DNA from: Bog-473 sp963764305
Lineage (GTDB): Bacteria > Actinomycetota > Acidimicrobiia > Acidimicrobiales > RAAP-2
Length of the DNA stretch: 64,000 bases
Direction: 5' to 3'
Assembly (NCBI GenBank): GCA_963764305.1
Contig: CAVXSD010000010.1
Coordinates: forward strand, 62,001-126,000
Shown here piece after piece: positions 1-8,892 of the stretch (position 1 is its first letter; the number at the start of each line of letters is the position of its first letter). The notes under the pieces are model-generated. The model was not told where the DNA came from and ran no database searches. It worked only from the letters and a program-made list of their open reading frames with translations. The position numbers and the translations under genes were made by a program.

Positions 1-754
1 CGACGTGCACGTCCTGCGTACAGCCGACGACCGCGAGCTGACGACGCGGGCAGTCGTCCTCGCTATGGGCGTCGCCTACCGGCGACTTGAGATCCCAACG
101 CTCGAACGCCTCGCGGGTCTCGGCGTCTTCTATGGCGCGTCACCGGCCGAGGCCAAGCAATATGAAGATCGCCGGGTCTGCGTAATCGGTGCTGGCAACT
201 CAGCTGCCCAGGCCGCTCTCCACTTCGCGAAGTGGGCCAAGCGCGTGACCATGGTCATACGCGGCGATACCCTCGAAAAGAGCATGTCGAAGTACCTCAT
301 CGACGCCATCGCCGCGGCAGACAACTTGGAGGTGCTCCTCCACTCCCGCGTGGTTGACGGCAGCGGTGACACGCAGCTCACGTCATTGCGGATCGTCGAC
401 GACGCCGACGGCAGCGAGCGCGAGGTCGACGTCGATGGGCTCTTCGTGATGATCGGTGCGTCGCCGCACACGACTTGGTTACCGGTGGAGATCGCGCGAG
501 ACGCCCACGGCTTCGTCGTGGCGGGCGCCGAGCTCATCCACGATCAACTCCTCGACGACTGGCTCCTCCCACGCTCACCTAAGGTCTTCGAGACGTCGGT
601 TCCCGGTGTGTTCGCGGTGGGTGACGTGCGCTCCCGCTCAACGAAGCGGGTGGCCTCCTCGGTGGGCGAAGGTTCGGGTGCGATTAAGGCGATCCACGAC
701 TACCTCGAGACGCAGGCGAAGTTCGCCGCGCTGCGCCGGTCATTGGCGCCATAA
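1..754 (+). CDS. Thioredoxin-reductase-like FAD/NAD(P) oxidoreductase, C-terminal part (cut by window edge)
   Basis: The frame is open at the left edge, so only about the last 250 residues are visible. The motif VIGAGNSAAQAA followed by KRVTMVIRG fits an NADPH-binding Rossmann half. VPGVFAVGDVRS and VGEGSGAIKAIHDYL form the closing FAD-binding part of the TrxB/AhpF fold. Where TrxB carries its CxxC redox pair (after GVxY), this protein reads GVFYGASPAE, so the disulfide is missing. The same is seen in TrxR-like domains fused to response-regulator or cyclic-nucleotide-binding domains in actinobacteria; any such N-terminal domain would lie outside the window. The electron acceptor is unknown. 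Confidence 0.8.
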   Translation, partial: DVHVLRTADDRELTTRAVVLAMGVAYRRLEIPTLERLAGLGVFYGASPAEAKQYEDRRVCVIGAGNSAAQAALHFAKWAKRVTMVIRGDTLEKSMSKYLIDAIAAADNLEVLLHSRVVDGSGDTQLTSLRIVDDADGSEREVDVDGLFVMIGASPHTTWLPVEIARDAHGFVVAGAELIHDQLLDDWLLPRSPKVFETSVPGVFAVGDVRSRSTKRVASSVGEGSGAIKAIHDYLETQAKFAALRRSLAP

Positions 755-763
755 TGGGTCCCT

Positions 764-931
764 ATGACCTGGGTAATCCACTGTGACTGCGGTACGGACG
801 TGACGGGGCCCACCGAGGAGGAATTCGTCGAGGCGGCCCTTGCCCATTCCAAGACCTCCCACGCCCTCACCATGACCAAGGAGCAGGTCCTCGCCCTCGC
901 CACGATCGAGGGTGATACGTCGAGGGCCTGA
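764..931 (+). CDS. Small DUF1059-like protein
   Basis: A 55-residue protein starting 9 bp after the preceding stop, so probably co-transcribed with the reductase. It begins MTWVIHCDCGTDVTGPTEEE and continues with an AALAHSKTSHALTMTKEQV helix. The pattern of a short Cys-containing strand, a T-E-E-E acidic turn, and a His-bearing helix matches the DUF1059 family of small predicted metal-binding proteins. Two Cys and two His could bind a metal. The function is not established. Confidence 0.6.
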   Translation: MTWVIHCDCGTDVTGPTEEEFVEAALAHSKTSHALTMTKEQVLALATIEGDTSRA

Positions 932-974
932 CAACTACTCGCCCGGTGTGTGCCGATACCAGGCCACGTTCTAG

Positions 975-1170
975 TTATCCCAGTTCGCTGCCGGTTATGG
1001 GGCACCTACGAGCGCACGGGGCCCACTCCCCGACTCGTTGCCTGGCTCATCGTCGGCTCGGTTCCGGACGGGGTGGCAGCGGCGCCCAGTCCCGAGTGGG
1101 ACCGACGTTTGGAGCTTCCGTTCACTCTTGAAATCGCAGCTGCCTAGCCCCTAACGGCCCATGGGGATAG
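975..1170 (+). repeat. Long repeat L1 with hairpin H1 at its left end
   Basis: First of four copies of a ~200-bp repeat (others at 14354, 29742, 49126). The left part, CCCAGTTCGCTGCCGG then ATGGGGCACC, is a degenerate array hairpin. The right part contains a conserved open frame ending LPFTLEIAAA-stop, then TAGCCCCTAACGG and a right arm CCCATGGGGATAG. It lies between the DUF1059 gene and the cyclase fusion. Confidence 0.7.
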
Positions 1171-1204
1171 TCCGGGGAGGCGATGACGGGCAATACTGAG
1201 GCCG

Positions 1205-2515
1205 GTGATTGAAGCTCCTGAGATCCGGTACGCCAAGACGGCCGACGGTATCCATATCGCCTACCAAGTCACTGGCAATGGCCCAAGGGACCTGGTCTTC
1301 GTGCCCTCGGCGATCTCGCACATCGAGTGCTACTGGGAGGAACCGTCCGTCGGCGGCTACCTCAGCCGTCTGGCATCTTTCTCCCGGCTGATCACCTTCG
1401 ACAAGCGTGGGGTGGGTATGTCCGATCGTGTCGAGGGCGTGCCCACCCTCGAAGCACGAATGGACGACGTTGGCGCCGTTATGGACGCGGCCGGTTCCGA
1501 GCGGGCGTTCCTTTGCGGCATGTCCGAAGGAGGGGCTATTGCCGCGATGTTCGCTGCCACCCACCCGGAACGGGTGTGGGGACTGGTCTTGTTCAATGCC
1601 GCGATGGGGAACTGGCTATCACCCGAGTTCGAGACCCAGGTCGACGAGTACATCCAGGACCACTGGGGCACGGGCGGGTCGATCGATGCCGGCGCGCCGA
1701 GCGTTGCCGGAGACCATCACATTCGAGAATGGAGCGCCCGGGTGGAGCGTTTGGCTGCGAGTCCCGCCACGGTAGCGGCGATCCTCAAGATGAACACCGC
1801 CTTTGACGCTCGCCCGGTGCTACCCATGATCTCGGCTCCGACCCTCGTGATTCACACCGTCGGGGATCTCATGGTCAGCGTGGAGCAAGGTCGCGAGTCC
1901 GCCGAACTGGTGCCGGGTGCGAGGTACGTGGAGCTGCCGGGCACCGACCACCTCCCATTCTTCCAAGACCCTGAGACCTCTCTCGGGTTGATTGAGGAGT
2001 TCGTCACTGGCGAGCGCTACAGCGTCGCGACCGATCGAGTCCTTGTAACGGTCGTGTTCAACGACATCGTCTCGTCCACGGCGTTGGCGAGCCAACTCGG
2101 CGACCGTGGCTGGAAACAGACTCTCGATACCTACTACGCCATCGTGGAACAAGAAGTCGAACGGTTCGGAGGCCGGTTGGTCAAAACCACAGGCGATGGG
2201 ACCCTCATGACTTTTGACGGTCCTGGCCGAGCAATCCGATGCGCTCAAGCCGTTCGCGACAGAGCCAGTCGTCTGGACTTGGAACTTCGCACCGGTTGCC
2301 ACACCGGTGAGATCGAGCTCCGAGGGGACGACGTGGCGGGGATGGCAGTGGTGATCGGGCAGCGAGTCGCGGCGCTCGCAGGTCCAGGAGAGCTCTTGGC
2401 CTCGAGCACGGTCAAGGACCTCGTTGTCGGGTCGGGCATCGAGTTCATGGACCGTGGCGAACACGAGTTGAAGGGCGTGCCGGGATCCTGGAAGCTCTTT
2501 GACGTGCCTGGCTGA
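1205..2515 (+). CDS. Alpha/beta hydrolase-class III adenylate cyclase fusion (Rv1900c type), copy 1
   Basis: A GTG-started 436-residue two-domain protein. Residues about 1-270 form an alpha/beta hydrolase with an intact triad: nucleophile elbow GMSEGG (Ser107), Asp221 in HTVGD, and His249 in PGTDH. Residues about 280-436 form a class III nucleotidyl cyclase: metal Asp in FNDIVSST and GDG, Lys327 in VKTTGDG, Asp in RGDDVAG, and a transition-state-type Arg in IGQRVAA. The same domain order occurs in M. tuberculosis Rv1900c, so cAMP synthesis controlled by a hydrolase-like sensor domain is likely. It is the only one of the four relatives here with both domains complete and the catalytic residues in place. 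Confidence 0.88.
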   Translation: MIEAPEIRYAKTADGIHIAYQVTGNGPRDLVFVPSAISHIECYWEEPSVGGYLSRLASFSRLITFDKRGVGMSDRVEGVPTLEARMDDVGAVMDAAGSERAFLCGMSEGGAIAAMFAATHPERVWGLVLFNAAMGNWLSPEFETQVDEYIQDHWGTGGSIDAGAPSVAGDHHIREWSARVERLAASPATVAAILKMNTAFDARPVLPMISAPTLVIHTVGDLMVSVEQGRESAELVPGARYVELPGTDHLPFFQDPETSLGLIEEFVTGERYSVATDRVLVTVVFNDIVSSTALASQLGDRGWKQTLDTYYAIVEQEVERFGGRLVKTTGDGTLMTFDGPGRAIRCAQAVRDRASRLDLELRTGCHTGEIELRGDDVAGMAVVIGQRVAALAGPGELLASSTVKDLVVGSGIEFMDRGEHELKGVPGSWKLFDVPG

Positions 2516-2670
2516 TCTCTCAATAGCGCCCAGCGCTGAACCGAGTTGAGCCTCCAATCCCAATCCGGTGATCTACGCGCTGATTGTCTATCGTTGGCGA
2601 CCATCGGTACCCCAGGTCGTGCAGATCCAGGGCCCGCTCAAATCAGTCGAAGCGTTACCAGGAGGAAGTG

Positions 2671-2967
2671 ATGTCGTTCATCCAGATCATGCAGTTGCAG
2701 ACGTCCAAGATCGACGAGATCCGAGCGGCCGTCGACGAGTGGCAGAAGACCACCGAGGGCAGGCGCACCGTGGGGCGAAGCGCGGTCTGCCAGGACCGGG
2801 ACAACCCGGGCCGCTACGCGGTCGTTGTCTTCTTCGACTCCTACGAAGACGCCATGAAGAATTCGGCGCTTCCCGAGACAGACGCACTGTCGAAAAAGAC
2901 GGCGGCCCTGTCTGACGGCCCTCCGACTTTCGTCAACCTCGACATTATCGAGGAACGCCTCGTATAA
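2671..2967 (+). CDS. Dimeric alpha-beta-barrel (ABM-like) small protein
   Basis: A 98-residue protein. The ATG at 2671 is chosen because GGAGG sits 5 bp upstream. The pattern SFIQIMQLQTSKIDEIRAAV, RYAVVVFFDSYEDAM, and TFVNLDIIEE is that of the antibiotic-biosynthesis-monooxygenase/dimeric alpha-beta barrel superfamily. No cofactor or substrate can be assigned. It is followed 55 bp later by hairpin H2. Confidence 0.65.
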   Translation: MSFIQIMQLQTSKIDEIRAAVDEWQKTTEGRRTVGRSAVCQDRDNPGRYAVVVFFDSYEDAMKNSALPETDALSKKTAALSDGPPTFVNLDIIEERLV

Positions 2968-3021
2968 CCCGTTGACGCTCGGAGGGATCATCCCCTGAGC
3001 CATCAGAAGTGGGCGATGCTA

Positions 3022-3053
3022 AGGGTGCCCCCGTTCGCCGGTCTGGGGATGGC
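3022..3053 (+). repeat. Array hairpin H2
   Basis: Left arm GGGTGCCCCCGTTCGCCGG is a perfect consensus match, followed by TCTGGGGATGG. A right arm is not clear. It lies between the ABM-like gene (stop 2967) and the methyltransferase (start 3100). Confidence 0.75.
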
Positions 3054-3099
3054 TGTCTCAGCAGTTCGGGAGCACATTGACTGGTGCCAAGCTGTAGCC

Positions 3100-3794
3100 G
3101 TGAACGACGACTACCTACTCGCCGAGCAGCGGGCGTTCTACCGGGCCCGTACTCCGGAGTACGACGAGTGGTGGCAGCGACGGGGCCGCTACGACCAAGG
3201 AGAAGAACAGCTCCTCGAATGGCAGCGCCAGGTGGCGACCGTCGTACGGCCCTGGATGCTTTCGGGGTCGAAGGCAGTGTCTTGGAGCTGGCGGGGGGCA
3301 CCGGTTGGTGGACCCAACGGCTGGCGGCAACAGCAGACCGCCTCACCGTTGTGGACAGTGCGCCCGAGGCTTTGGCACTCAACCGCGAACGAGTGGGACG
3401 TCGAGATGTGCGCTACGACCTCTCGGACGTGTTCGAGTGGCGCCCCGATGCGTCCTACGACGTCGTGTTCCTCTCTTTTTGGCTCTCGCACGTTCCCCGA
3501 TCTCGTTTCGGGGAGTTCTGGTCCCTCGTTCGCTCCTGCTTGACCCCCTCGGGACGGGTATTCCTCATCGACAACCGGGACGATCCGGTCCCCGACTCGT
3601 TGGCAAAGGACCCCTATGTCGTCGAGTACGGCCCGGATCTACACCTGCGTACTCTCAGCGACGGATCGCAATACCGGGTCATCAAGGTGATGTACGAGCC
3701 TAGCGAGCTCGAGTCTTTGATAGCCGCAGAAGGCTGGACGGTCGGGATCGAAGCAACCCGATGGTTCATATTTGGTTCAGCCCGTCAACGCTGA
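3100..3794 (+). CDS. Class I SAM-dependent methyltransferase (one-base frameshift)
   Basis: The N-terminal part (DDYLLAEQRAFYRARTPEYD) reads from a GTG at 3100. The rest (GSVLELAGGTGWWTQRL, then VVDSAPEALAL and the post-motif YDVVFLSFWLSHVP) reads in another frame, and the two join around 3240-3250. The GxGxG-type SAM motif here is ELAGGTG. Together they make a typical ~230-residue Methyltransf_11/25 protein. The reading frame on both sides is well conserved in appearance, so this is either a recent indel or a sequencing error. The substrate is unknown. The stop is 3 bp before hairpin H3. Confidence 0.75.
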
Positions 3795-3796
3795 GT

Positions 3797-3823
3797 CCAG
3801 GGTGCCCCCGTTAGGCCCTGGGA
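3797..3823 (+). repeat. Array hairpin H3 (short copy)
   Basis: GGTGCCCCCGTTAGGC is followed by CCTGGGAGC. It starts 3 bp after the methyltransferase stop and sits between convergent genes. Confidence 0.65.
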
Positions 3824-3829
3824 GCTGTC

Positions 3830-4417
3830 TTACAACAAGGCCGAAGAGCCCAGCTGTGCAATCGCTTCCCTTAGGGTGATGCTCAAGTCCCCCGAGAGAC
3901 GGCGGTTGTAAATCGGTCCCGTGCCGTCGCGAAGAAGCCAGTTCGCCATCGCCGTGCCGCGTGCGGGGGAAGGAAGCGGAGCCAAGAGGGCGTTTTGCAT
4001 CTCTCGTATGTCGGACTCGCACGCAATGATGAATTCGCGGTTGCATAGCACTCTCGGATTGCGCATGACGGGGGGCCGACGAGCTTGTACCAAGAGGTAC
4101 TCCCAACTGTCGACCAGTTCGCGACGTGAGACTGATGAGACGAGGACTTGGGCTCGGGCGGCCAGGAGCCGGCTTGACTCCGGTGAGCGCCCCTGTGCGA
4201 GTTTGGAATCAAGTGAGGACGCGAGCAATCGGGTAGCCAGGCGGATCCATCTTCGATTGCCTCGAGCCGTCAGTTGGTGAGAGTCGTCGGCGTCGATGAG
4301 CAGCAGCGTCGTCTTTCCAGAGCGTGGCCCTTGCGACTGGACGCGCGTCGGCCGCAGCGCTTGGTGTCGGCGTCGGGCGTTCCTTTGCTTGTCCCGTGTG
4401 CGGTCATGCCCAATCAC
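3830..4417 (-). CDS. Conserved hypothetical protein
   Basis: Roughly 150-195 residues; the start is uncertain (GTG at 4417 is one in-frame choice, with no strong ribosome site). The C-terminal part contains LLAPLPSPARGTAMANWLL, RDGTGPIYNRR and a closing ALREAIAQL-like helix. I recognise this as a widespread uncharacterised actinobacterial family with an A-RG-A--LL-DGTGPLY signature. No signal peptide or membrane helix is visible. It is convergent with the methyltransferase and divergent from the GlxA-type regulator. Confidence 0.55.
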   Translation of the reverse strand: MIGHDRTRDKQRNARRRHQALRPTRVQSQGPRSGKTTLLLIDADDSHQLTARGNRRWIRLATRLLASSLDSKLAQGRSPESSRLLAARAQVLVSSVSRRELVDSWEYLLVQARRPPVMRNPRVLCNREFIIACESDIREMQNALLAPLPSPARGTAMANWLLRDGTGPIYNRRLSGDLSITLREAIAQLGSSALL

Positions 4418-4481
4418 TCGAAAGAACCCAGCTGTAGTCACCAAGCCATCGTGGGGCCTGACATCGGCACAAGAAAGTGGC

Positions 4482-5537
4482 ATGATTGCCACAGTGCGCG
4501 ACAAAGCTGCCAAATCCTCAAAGCCCCGGGACGCGGGCTGTTCCGCGCCAAAGCGCCGCGGTGCACCGAGGCGCGTCTCCCACGATGTTGCGATCATCGT
4601 CTACGACGGATTCACCCCATTTGAGCTCGGTGTGGCTTGTGAGGTGTTCGGTGACGACCGATGGGTGGCTCCGGGTGACCCGTGGTACCGCCTGTTCATC
4701 TGCGGGGATACCTCGGCTCCGGTGACAGCCGAAGGTGGCTTCCAAATCCTGGTGCCGCACGGGCTGGAGACCCTCTCGAAAATGGACACGGTGATCGTGT
4801 CACCGACGTACCGACCCGGAGAGATATCGGACAGCGTCTTTGAGGCACTGCGCCAAGCCCACGGCCGAGGGTGCCGCATCCTTTCAATGTGCGGCGGAGC
4901 GTTCGTTCTGGCCGAGGCGGGATTACTCAATGGCCGGCGCGCCGCCACCCACTGGGCGGAATGCGACGAGCTGGCCCGCCGCTATCCCCTCTTGTCGGTC
5001 GACCCCGGGGTGCTCTTTGTCGATGAGGGCGACATCCTCACGTCGGCCGGCAGCGCTGCGAGCATCGATCTTTGCCTGCACGTGGTCCGCCAGGACTATG
5101 GGAGCGAGGTCGCCACCCGACTCGCCCGTCAACTGGTCGTCCCACCACAGCGCGACGGGGGCCAGGCCCAGTTCATCGAAAAGCCATTGCCGGTCCTCGA
5201 CAGCTCCGATCTGTTCGCGGACACCGTGGAATGGGCGCAAGAACATCTCGACGAGCCCGTGACCGTCGAAGATCTTGCCGTCAGAGCTGCCATGAGTCCC
5301 CGAACGTTTGCCCGTCGGTTCCTCGTCGCGACAGGAACCACCCCCTACCAGTGGCTCGTCCGCCAGCGTGTCCAGCTGGCTCAGCGGCTCCTCGAAGTCA
5401 GTGACCTCTCTATCGAGTCAGTGGCAGAGAGGAGCGGATTCTGCACGGCAGGGAACCTTCGCAAGCATTTCAGCCGGATCGTCCACACCAGTCCCCAGGG
5501 CTATCGCCACGCCTTTCAGGACCGGAGCACTGCCTGA
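4482..5537 (+). CDS. GlxA-type transcriptional regulator (DJ-1/PfpI domain plus AraC helix-turn-helix)
   Basis: About 351 residues from the ATG at 4482. After a basic N-terminal stretch, residues ~30-215 form a DJ-1/PfpI domain (VAIIVYDGFTPFELG, then the elbow ILSMCGGAFVLAEAGLL with Cys, and ATHWAECDELARRYP). Residues ~240-345 form an AraC-type DNA-binding domain with two HTH motifs (MSPRTFARRFLVATGTTPYQW and IESVAERSGFCTAGNLRKHF). GlxA-like proteins act as ligand-sensing DNA-binding activators. The inducer is unknown. The stop is 28 bp before hairpin H4. Confidence 0.88.
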   Translation: MIATVRDKAAKSSKPRDAGCSAPKRRGAPRRVSHDVAIIVYDGFTPFELGVACEVFGDDRWVAPGDPWYRLFICGDTSAPVTAEGGFQILVPHGLETLSKMDTVIVSPTYRPGEISDSVFEALRQAHGRGCRILSMCGGAFVLAEAGLLNGRRAATHWAECDELARRYPLLSVDPGVLFVDEGDILTSAGSAASIDLCLHVVRQDYGSEVATRLARQLVVPPQRDGGQAQFIEKPLPVLDSSDLFADTVEWAQEHLDEPVTVEDLAVRAAMSPRTFARRFLVATGTTPYQWLVRQRVQLAQRLLEVSDLSIESVAERSGFCTAGNLRKHFSRIVHTSPQGYRHAFQDRSTA

Positions 5538-5564
5538 CGCTCGATTCGTCTTGACTTGCAGTGT

Positions 5565-5584
5565 CCAGGGTGCCCCCGTTCGCC
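5565..5584 (+). repeat. Array hairpin H4, left half, split by IS110-1
   Basis: AGGGTGCCCCCGTTCGCC, then the IS110-1 left end begins. The right half continues after the element at 7124-7150 (GTCAGGGTGCCACCCC), which resembles the middle of hairpin H20 (AGAGGGTGCCACTC). Confidence 0.75.
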
Positions 5585-5862
5585 AATGATGTTGTGAAGC
5601 TCCCGTAAGGGTCCACCGCTGCAAGGTTGGGCGTCAGTAGTTTCGGGAGCACCGGAGTTGCCGGTCTGACTTCAGATCAGGTGGACGATCATGGCGTCCA
5701 CGCCCCGTCGACTGGAGCTCCGGACAAATCAATCGAGGCGTGGCGCGCCCCGTTCCAGAGGGGTGATGGGCCGGTCTGTTCACAGCAGATCGACCTTCAC
5801 CGTCATCCTTCTCGGGACGGCCGTGCCACCCCTCAACCGAGTTAAGGAAAGGAAGGGATGGC

Positions 5863-6903
5863 ATGACCATCGTAGAAGCCGCGCGCACCGTCACCGTTGG
5901 CATCGACACTCACGGCGAGGTCCATGTGGCCGCTGCCCTCGACGAAGTCGGGGGCCTGCTCGGCACCCAGTCGTTCGGGGCCGACCCCAATGGCTATTCG
6001 GACCTGCTGGCCTGGCTCGAGTCCTTCGGGGAGGTCAGCAAGGTCGGTGTAGAGGGGACGGGGTCCTATGGGGCCGGCATCGCCCGCTTCCTCACCAAAG
6101 CAGGAGTCCACGTCGTCGAGGTGGACCGCCAGAACCGCCAGGCCCGGCGCCAGTCCGGCAAGTCCGATCCCCTCGACGCGCTCGAGGCGGCCCGGGCCAC
6201 CCAGTCCGGCCGAGCCCATGGAACGGCGAAGAGCAGAGACGGCGGTGTCGAGGCCATCCGGGTCCTCGTCGTCGCCAAGCGCTCGGCCCGCGGGGCGCGC
6301 ATCAAGGCGCTCACCCAGATGCGCCAGCTCACCTTCAGCGCCCCTGACCAGCTCCAGAGCAAACTGAAGGGCCTCCCCATCGCTGCTTTCGTCGCCGCCG
6401 CCCAAGGACTGCGTCCGACGCGTTCGCCCGATGTGGTCACCGCGGCCACCAAGGCCGCGCTCTCCTCGCTGGCTCATCGCGTCGGCGACCTCGAAGCGGA
6501 GATCTCCGACCTCGACGCCATGATCACCCCGCTGCTCGAAGACACTGCCCCCGAGCTGCTCGCCGTCTATGGCGTCGGCATCGACACCGCGGCCGCACTG
6601 CTCGCCGCCGCCGGCGACAACCCCGAGCGTCTGCGCTCTGAAGCCGCTTGGGCGCATCTGTGCGGGGTCTCACCGCTCGAGGCCTCCTCGGGCAAGGTCA
6701 CTCGTCACCGACTCAACCGCGGAGGGGACCGCCAGGCCAACCGGGCGCTGTGGCACATCGTGATCACCCGACTCGCCTCTGATCCGAGGACCCAGGCCTA
6801 CATGGAACGCCGGGTCAAAGACGGTCGCTCCAAGAGCGAGGCCATCCGCATGCTCAAGCGTTACGTCGCCCGCGAGGTTTACCGCTACCTGCCTCGCGCC
6901 TGA
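5863..6903 (+). CDS. IS110-family DEDD transposase (recombinase)
   Basis: 346 residues. The N-terminal RuvC-like DEDD domain has Asp in VGIDTHGEVH, Glu in VGVEGTGSYG, and the Asp pair in KSDPLDALEAA. The C-terminal Transposase_20 domain has VYGVGIDTAAALLAAAGD, the conserved Ser region LEASSGK, RHRLNRGGDRQANRALW, and the closing LKRYVAREVYRYL. IS110 recombinases act with an element-encoded bridge RNA. It is nearly identical to the gene at 21020. A ribosome site (AAGGAAGGG) lies upstream. Confidence 0.93.
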   Translation: MTIVEAARTVTVGIDTHGEVHVAAALDEVGGLLGTQSFGADPNGYSDLLAWLESFGEVSKVGVEGTGSYGAGIARFLTKAGVHVVEVDRQNRQARRQSGKSDPLDALEAARATQSGRAHGTAKSRDGGVEAIRVLVVAKRSARGARIKALTQMRQLTFSAPDQLQSKLKGLPIAAFVAAAQGLRPTRSPDVVTAATKAALSSLAHRVGDLEAEISDLDAMITPLLEDTAPELLAVYGVGIDTAAALLAAAGDNPERLRSEAAWAHLCGVSPLEASSGKVTRHRLNRGGDRQANRALWHIVITRLASDPRTQAYMERRVKDGRSKSEAIRMLKRYVAREVYRYLPRA

Positions 6904-7123
6904 GATCCCCGGACCATGGACCTGGCTCACCGTTCGCCTGTCGTCCTGCGGGATTGACCTGTAACCGATATGCCGGTCCATGGTCTGGGTTACCCGACTT
7001 TCGAAGACGTGTGACCTGATAAGAGCCTGCCCTCTCCGACGAGTGGCCCGTCATTGGTCTGTCCGCTGTCCTCACTGCCGAAAATTCCCCCGAAAGGTCT
7101 TGACAACATCCATAGGAGCATCG
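6904..7123 (+). ncRNA. Candidate bridge RNA region of IS110-1
   Basis: Right-end non-coding region. Arms GGACCATGGACC (6911-6922) and GGTCCATGGTC (6975-6985) can pair over about 11 bp. In IS110-3 the equivalent stem is GGACCGTGGG with CCCACGGTCC, so the stem covaries. The enclosed loop carries CGTTCGCC (6931-6938) between invariant GGCTCAC and TGTCGTCCT; it matches the left target of this element. Transcript ends are unknown. Confidence 0.6.
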
Positions 7124-7400
7124 GTCAGGGTGCCACCCCGCAGAACATTCCAATGAGAGCCCGGCAGGTATCGGATCCTGCAGAGAGCTTCACTCGCGGG
7201 GGAAGCTTTGGGTATGCCTGATGCCTTGGCGTCCGCGGACTGCTTCGTCTGCGCCAAACATGCGCTCGGTGATGCCGCCCCTGGGGGTGTCCTCTTCGAG
7301 GATGAATTGGTCTATGCCGGACACGCGTATCCGCTAGCCGATACGACGCTGGCTTATCGGGGTTATCTCGTCGCTGAGCCCAAAAGACATGTCGCTGGGT

Positions 7401-7408
7401 TAGGCGAC
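7401..7408. repeat. Target-site duplication, left copy (IS256 element)
   Basis: TAGGCGAC, repeated at 8885-8892 on the other side of the element. Confidence 0.9.
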
Positions 7409-8884
7409 GACGTTGCCCCGTTCGCTGTTGAAGTTCAGCGGTGGCCACAGCTCATTCAGGCTGCTGCCTGATCGTAGTCTTGGGGTGTAACAACGGCGGG
7501 TGTGACCTGGCGGCCAAGGGCGGCGACCAACTTGGCCATGTCCTTGTGACCTCGTACGCGCCGGAACGAGCGCTCTGCTTCGAGCATGCCGGCGGCGACC
7601 CAGCGCTTCTTCATCGAGCCGTCCTTCCATTTCGTGACTCGGCGGGTCGTCCGCTTGGCTATTGAGATCATCGACTCGATGCAATTGGTGGTGGTCAGCG
7701 TCGCGGCCAATGTGCCGCCGACGCCGAGACGCCGCACGGTGAACATGTCGTCGAGCCCTTCGCGTAGTGACGCAGCCGCGTCGGGATGGTCGGCCTCGAG
7801 CTCTTTGGCGAGTCCCTTGGCGGCGACCAGGCCCTTGGCCGCGTCGGGCTGAGCGAAGATGAGGGCCAGTCGCTTGTCGGTGACCCCGGCCAGCTCCTTG
7901 GGCAGGTGCCCCTCGACATTTCGACGCTTGTGCAGCACGCACCTCTGGACCGAGGCGGCATCGCCGAACACCTTGTTGATGCCCGCGGCCAGCGCCTTGG
8001 CGCCGTCGATGACGCAGAGCACGCCCGACTCGACGTCGAGGCCCCGGGCGACGAGGTCGGCCAAGAGGGCGGTGACTACCGTCTTGTTCTCGGTGTCGCC
8101 CAGCCAGAGCCCGACGGGGACCTTGGTGCCGTCGACCGTGATGACCAGGGCGACTACGGCACACGAACCGGCCACGTCGAGCCCGTCGATCATGAGCACG
8201 GCGACGTCGAGGTCAGAGAGATTCCGGGCCATCAGCTCGTCCATGGCCTTGGTGGTAGCCGCCACGAAGCGCCTCGAGATTGCCGACTTGGACATGGACT
8301 TGGAGCGCTCCTCGAGCTCGGCTCCGACTGGCTCGGCCACGTCAGCGTGGCGTCGGGTGGCCACCCCGGCCAGCATGCGCTCGACGACGAGGGAGTTGAG
8401 CAGATCGGTCGAGCTGAATGCCTTCCAGGTGTCGAGCCCGATCTCCTTCCCGGCGCTGCTGCGTCCCCGCGGGCGCTCGGTGCTGACCTGGCGCCCGCCG
8501 AGCACAACCGAACACTGCGCGTTGCCGTGCCAGTTTCCGACCCGCTCTTGGGTCGGCATCTTGGCGTGCTTCTCGCCGATCGCTTCGGTCAGCTCGGCCT
8601 CCATCATCTGGCGCATCACGACGAGCCCGGTGGCCGAGGCGAACGCCAGGAGACCGTCCTTGAGCGCCCCGGCCACCTCGGCCAAGGCGACGGTCGCCTC
8701 GAGCGGCAGGCCAGCGAGGCGATCTGCATCCTCCACCTGCGCGACGTTCACGACGGGTAGCTTCTTCTTCATTGGTGGTCCCCTTTCTGGGTGGTTCTTT
8801 GGATTGGTCTCCTGAACACCTACCTCACGGCAGGACTCAGGAGGGGGACCACCACCTCACTTCAACAAACTTGGGGACACCGTC
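7409..8884 (-). mobile_element. IS256-family insertion sequence (complete, 1476 bp)
   Basis: Flanked by the 8-bp direct repeat TAGGCGAC. The ends are imperfect inverted repeats of ~36 bp: GACGTTGCCCC...TGTTGAAGTTCAG on the left against GACGGTGTCCCC...TGTTGAAGTGAGG read inward from the right. One transposase gene fills it. The 8-bp duplication and architecture are those of IS256. Confidence 0.92.
7456..8772 (-). CDS. IS256-family transposase (Transposase_mut)
   Basis: 438 residues. The DDE triad is visible as Asp in VLMIDGLDV, Asp in LCVIDGAKALAAGI, and Glu in TTNCIESMIS. C/H residues between the second Asp and the Glu (VQRCVLHKRRNVEGHLP) and a basic C-terminus (TRRVTKWKDGSMKKRW) are family features. 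The gene is uninterrupted, so the element may be active. Confidence 0.94.
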   Translation of the reverse strand: MKKKLPVVNVAQVEDADRLAGLPLEATVALAEVAGALKDGLLAFASATGLVVMRQMMEAELTEAIGEKHAKMPTQERVGNWHGNAQCSVVLGGRQVSTERPRGRSSAGKEIGLDTWKAFSSTDLLNSLVVERMLAGVATRRHADVAEPVGAELEERSKSMSKSAISRRFVAATTKAMDELMARNLSDLDVAVLMIDGLDVAGSCAVVALVITVDGTKVPVGLWLGDTENKTVVTALLADLVARGLDVESGVLCVIDGAKALAAGINKVFGDAASVQRCVLHKRRNVEGHLPKELAGVTDKRLALIFAQPDAAKGLVAAKGLAKELEADHPDAAASLREGLDDMFTVRRLGVGGTLAATLTTTNCIESMISIAKRTTRRVTKWKDGSMKKRWVAAGMLEAERSFRRVRGHKDMAKLVAALGRQVTPAVVTPQDYDQAAA

Positions 8885-8892
8885 TAGGCGAC
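8885..8892. repeat. Target-site duplication, right copy (IS256 element)
   Basis: TAGGCGAC; one copy is needed to restore the HIT reading frame. Confidence 0.9.

Larger units (their letters stand above)
5585..7123 (+). mobile_element. IS110-1, IS110-family insertion sequence (complete)
   Basis: The boundaries come from comparison with IS110-2: similarity runs from AATGATGTTGTGAAGC to ATAGGAGCATCG. The element is about 1.54 kb with a 278-bp leader, one DEDD transposase gene, and a 220-bp right-end non-coding region. It has no terminal inverted repeats, as usual in this family. It is inserted inside an array hairpin; the 9 nt CCGTTCGCC abutting its left end (5576-5584) recur inside its own right-end region (6930-6938). 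Confidence 0.85.

Noticed and set aside
946..1147. Independent 60-65 residue gene at 946-1147
   Set aside because: The frame lies wholly within long repeat L1 and its N-terminal half differs in each copy, so it is described as part of the repeat and not as a gene.
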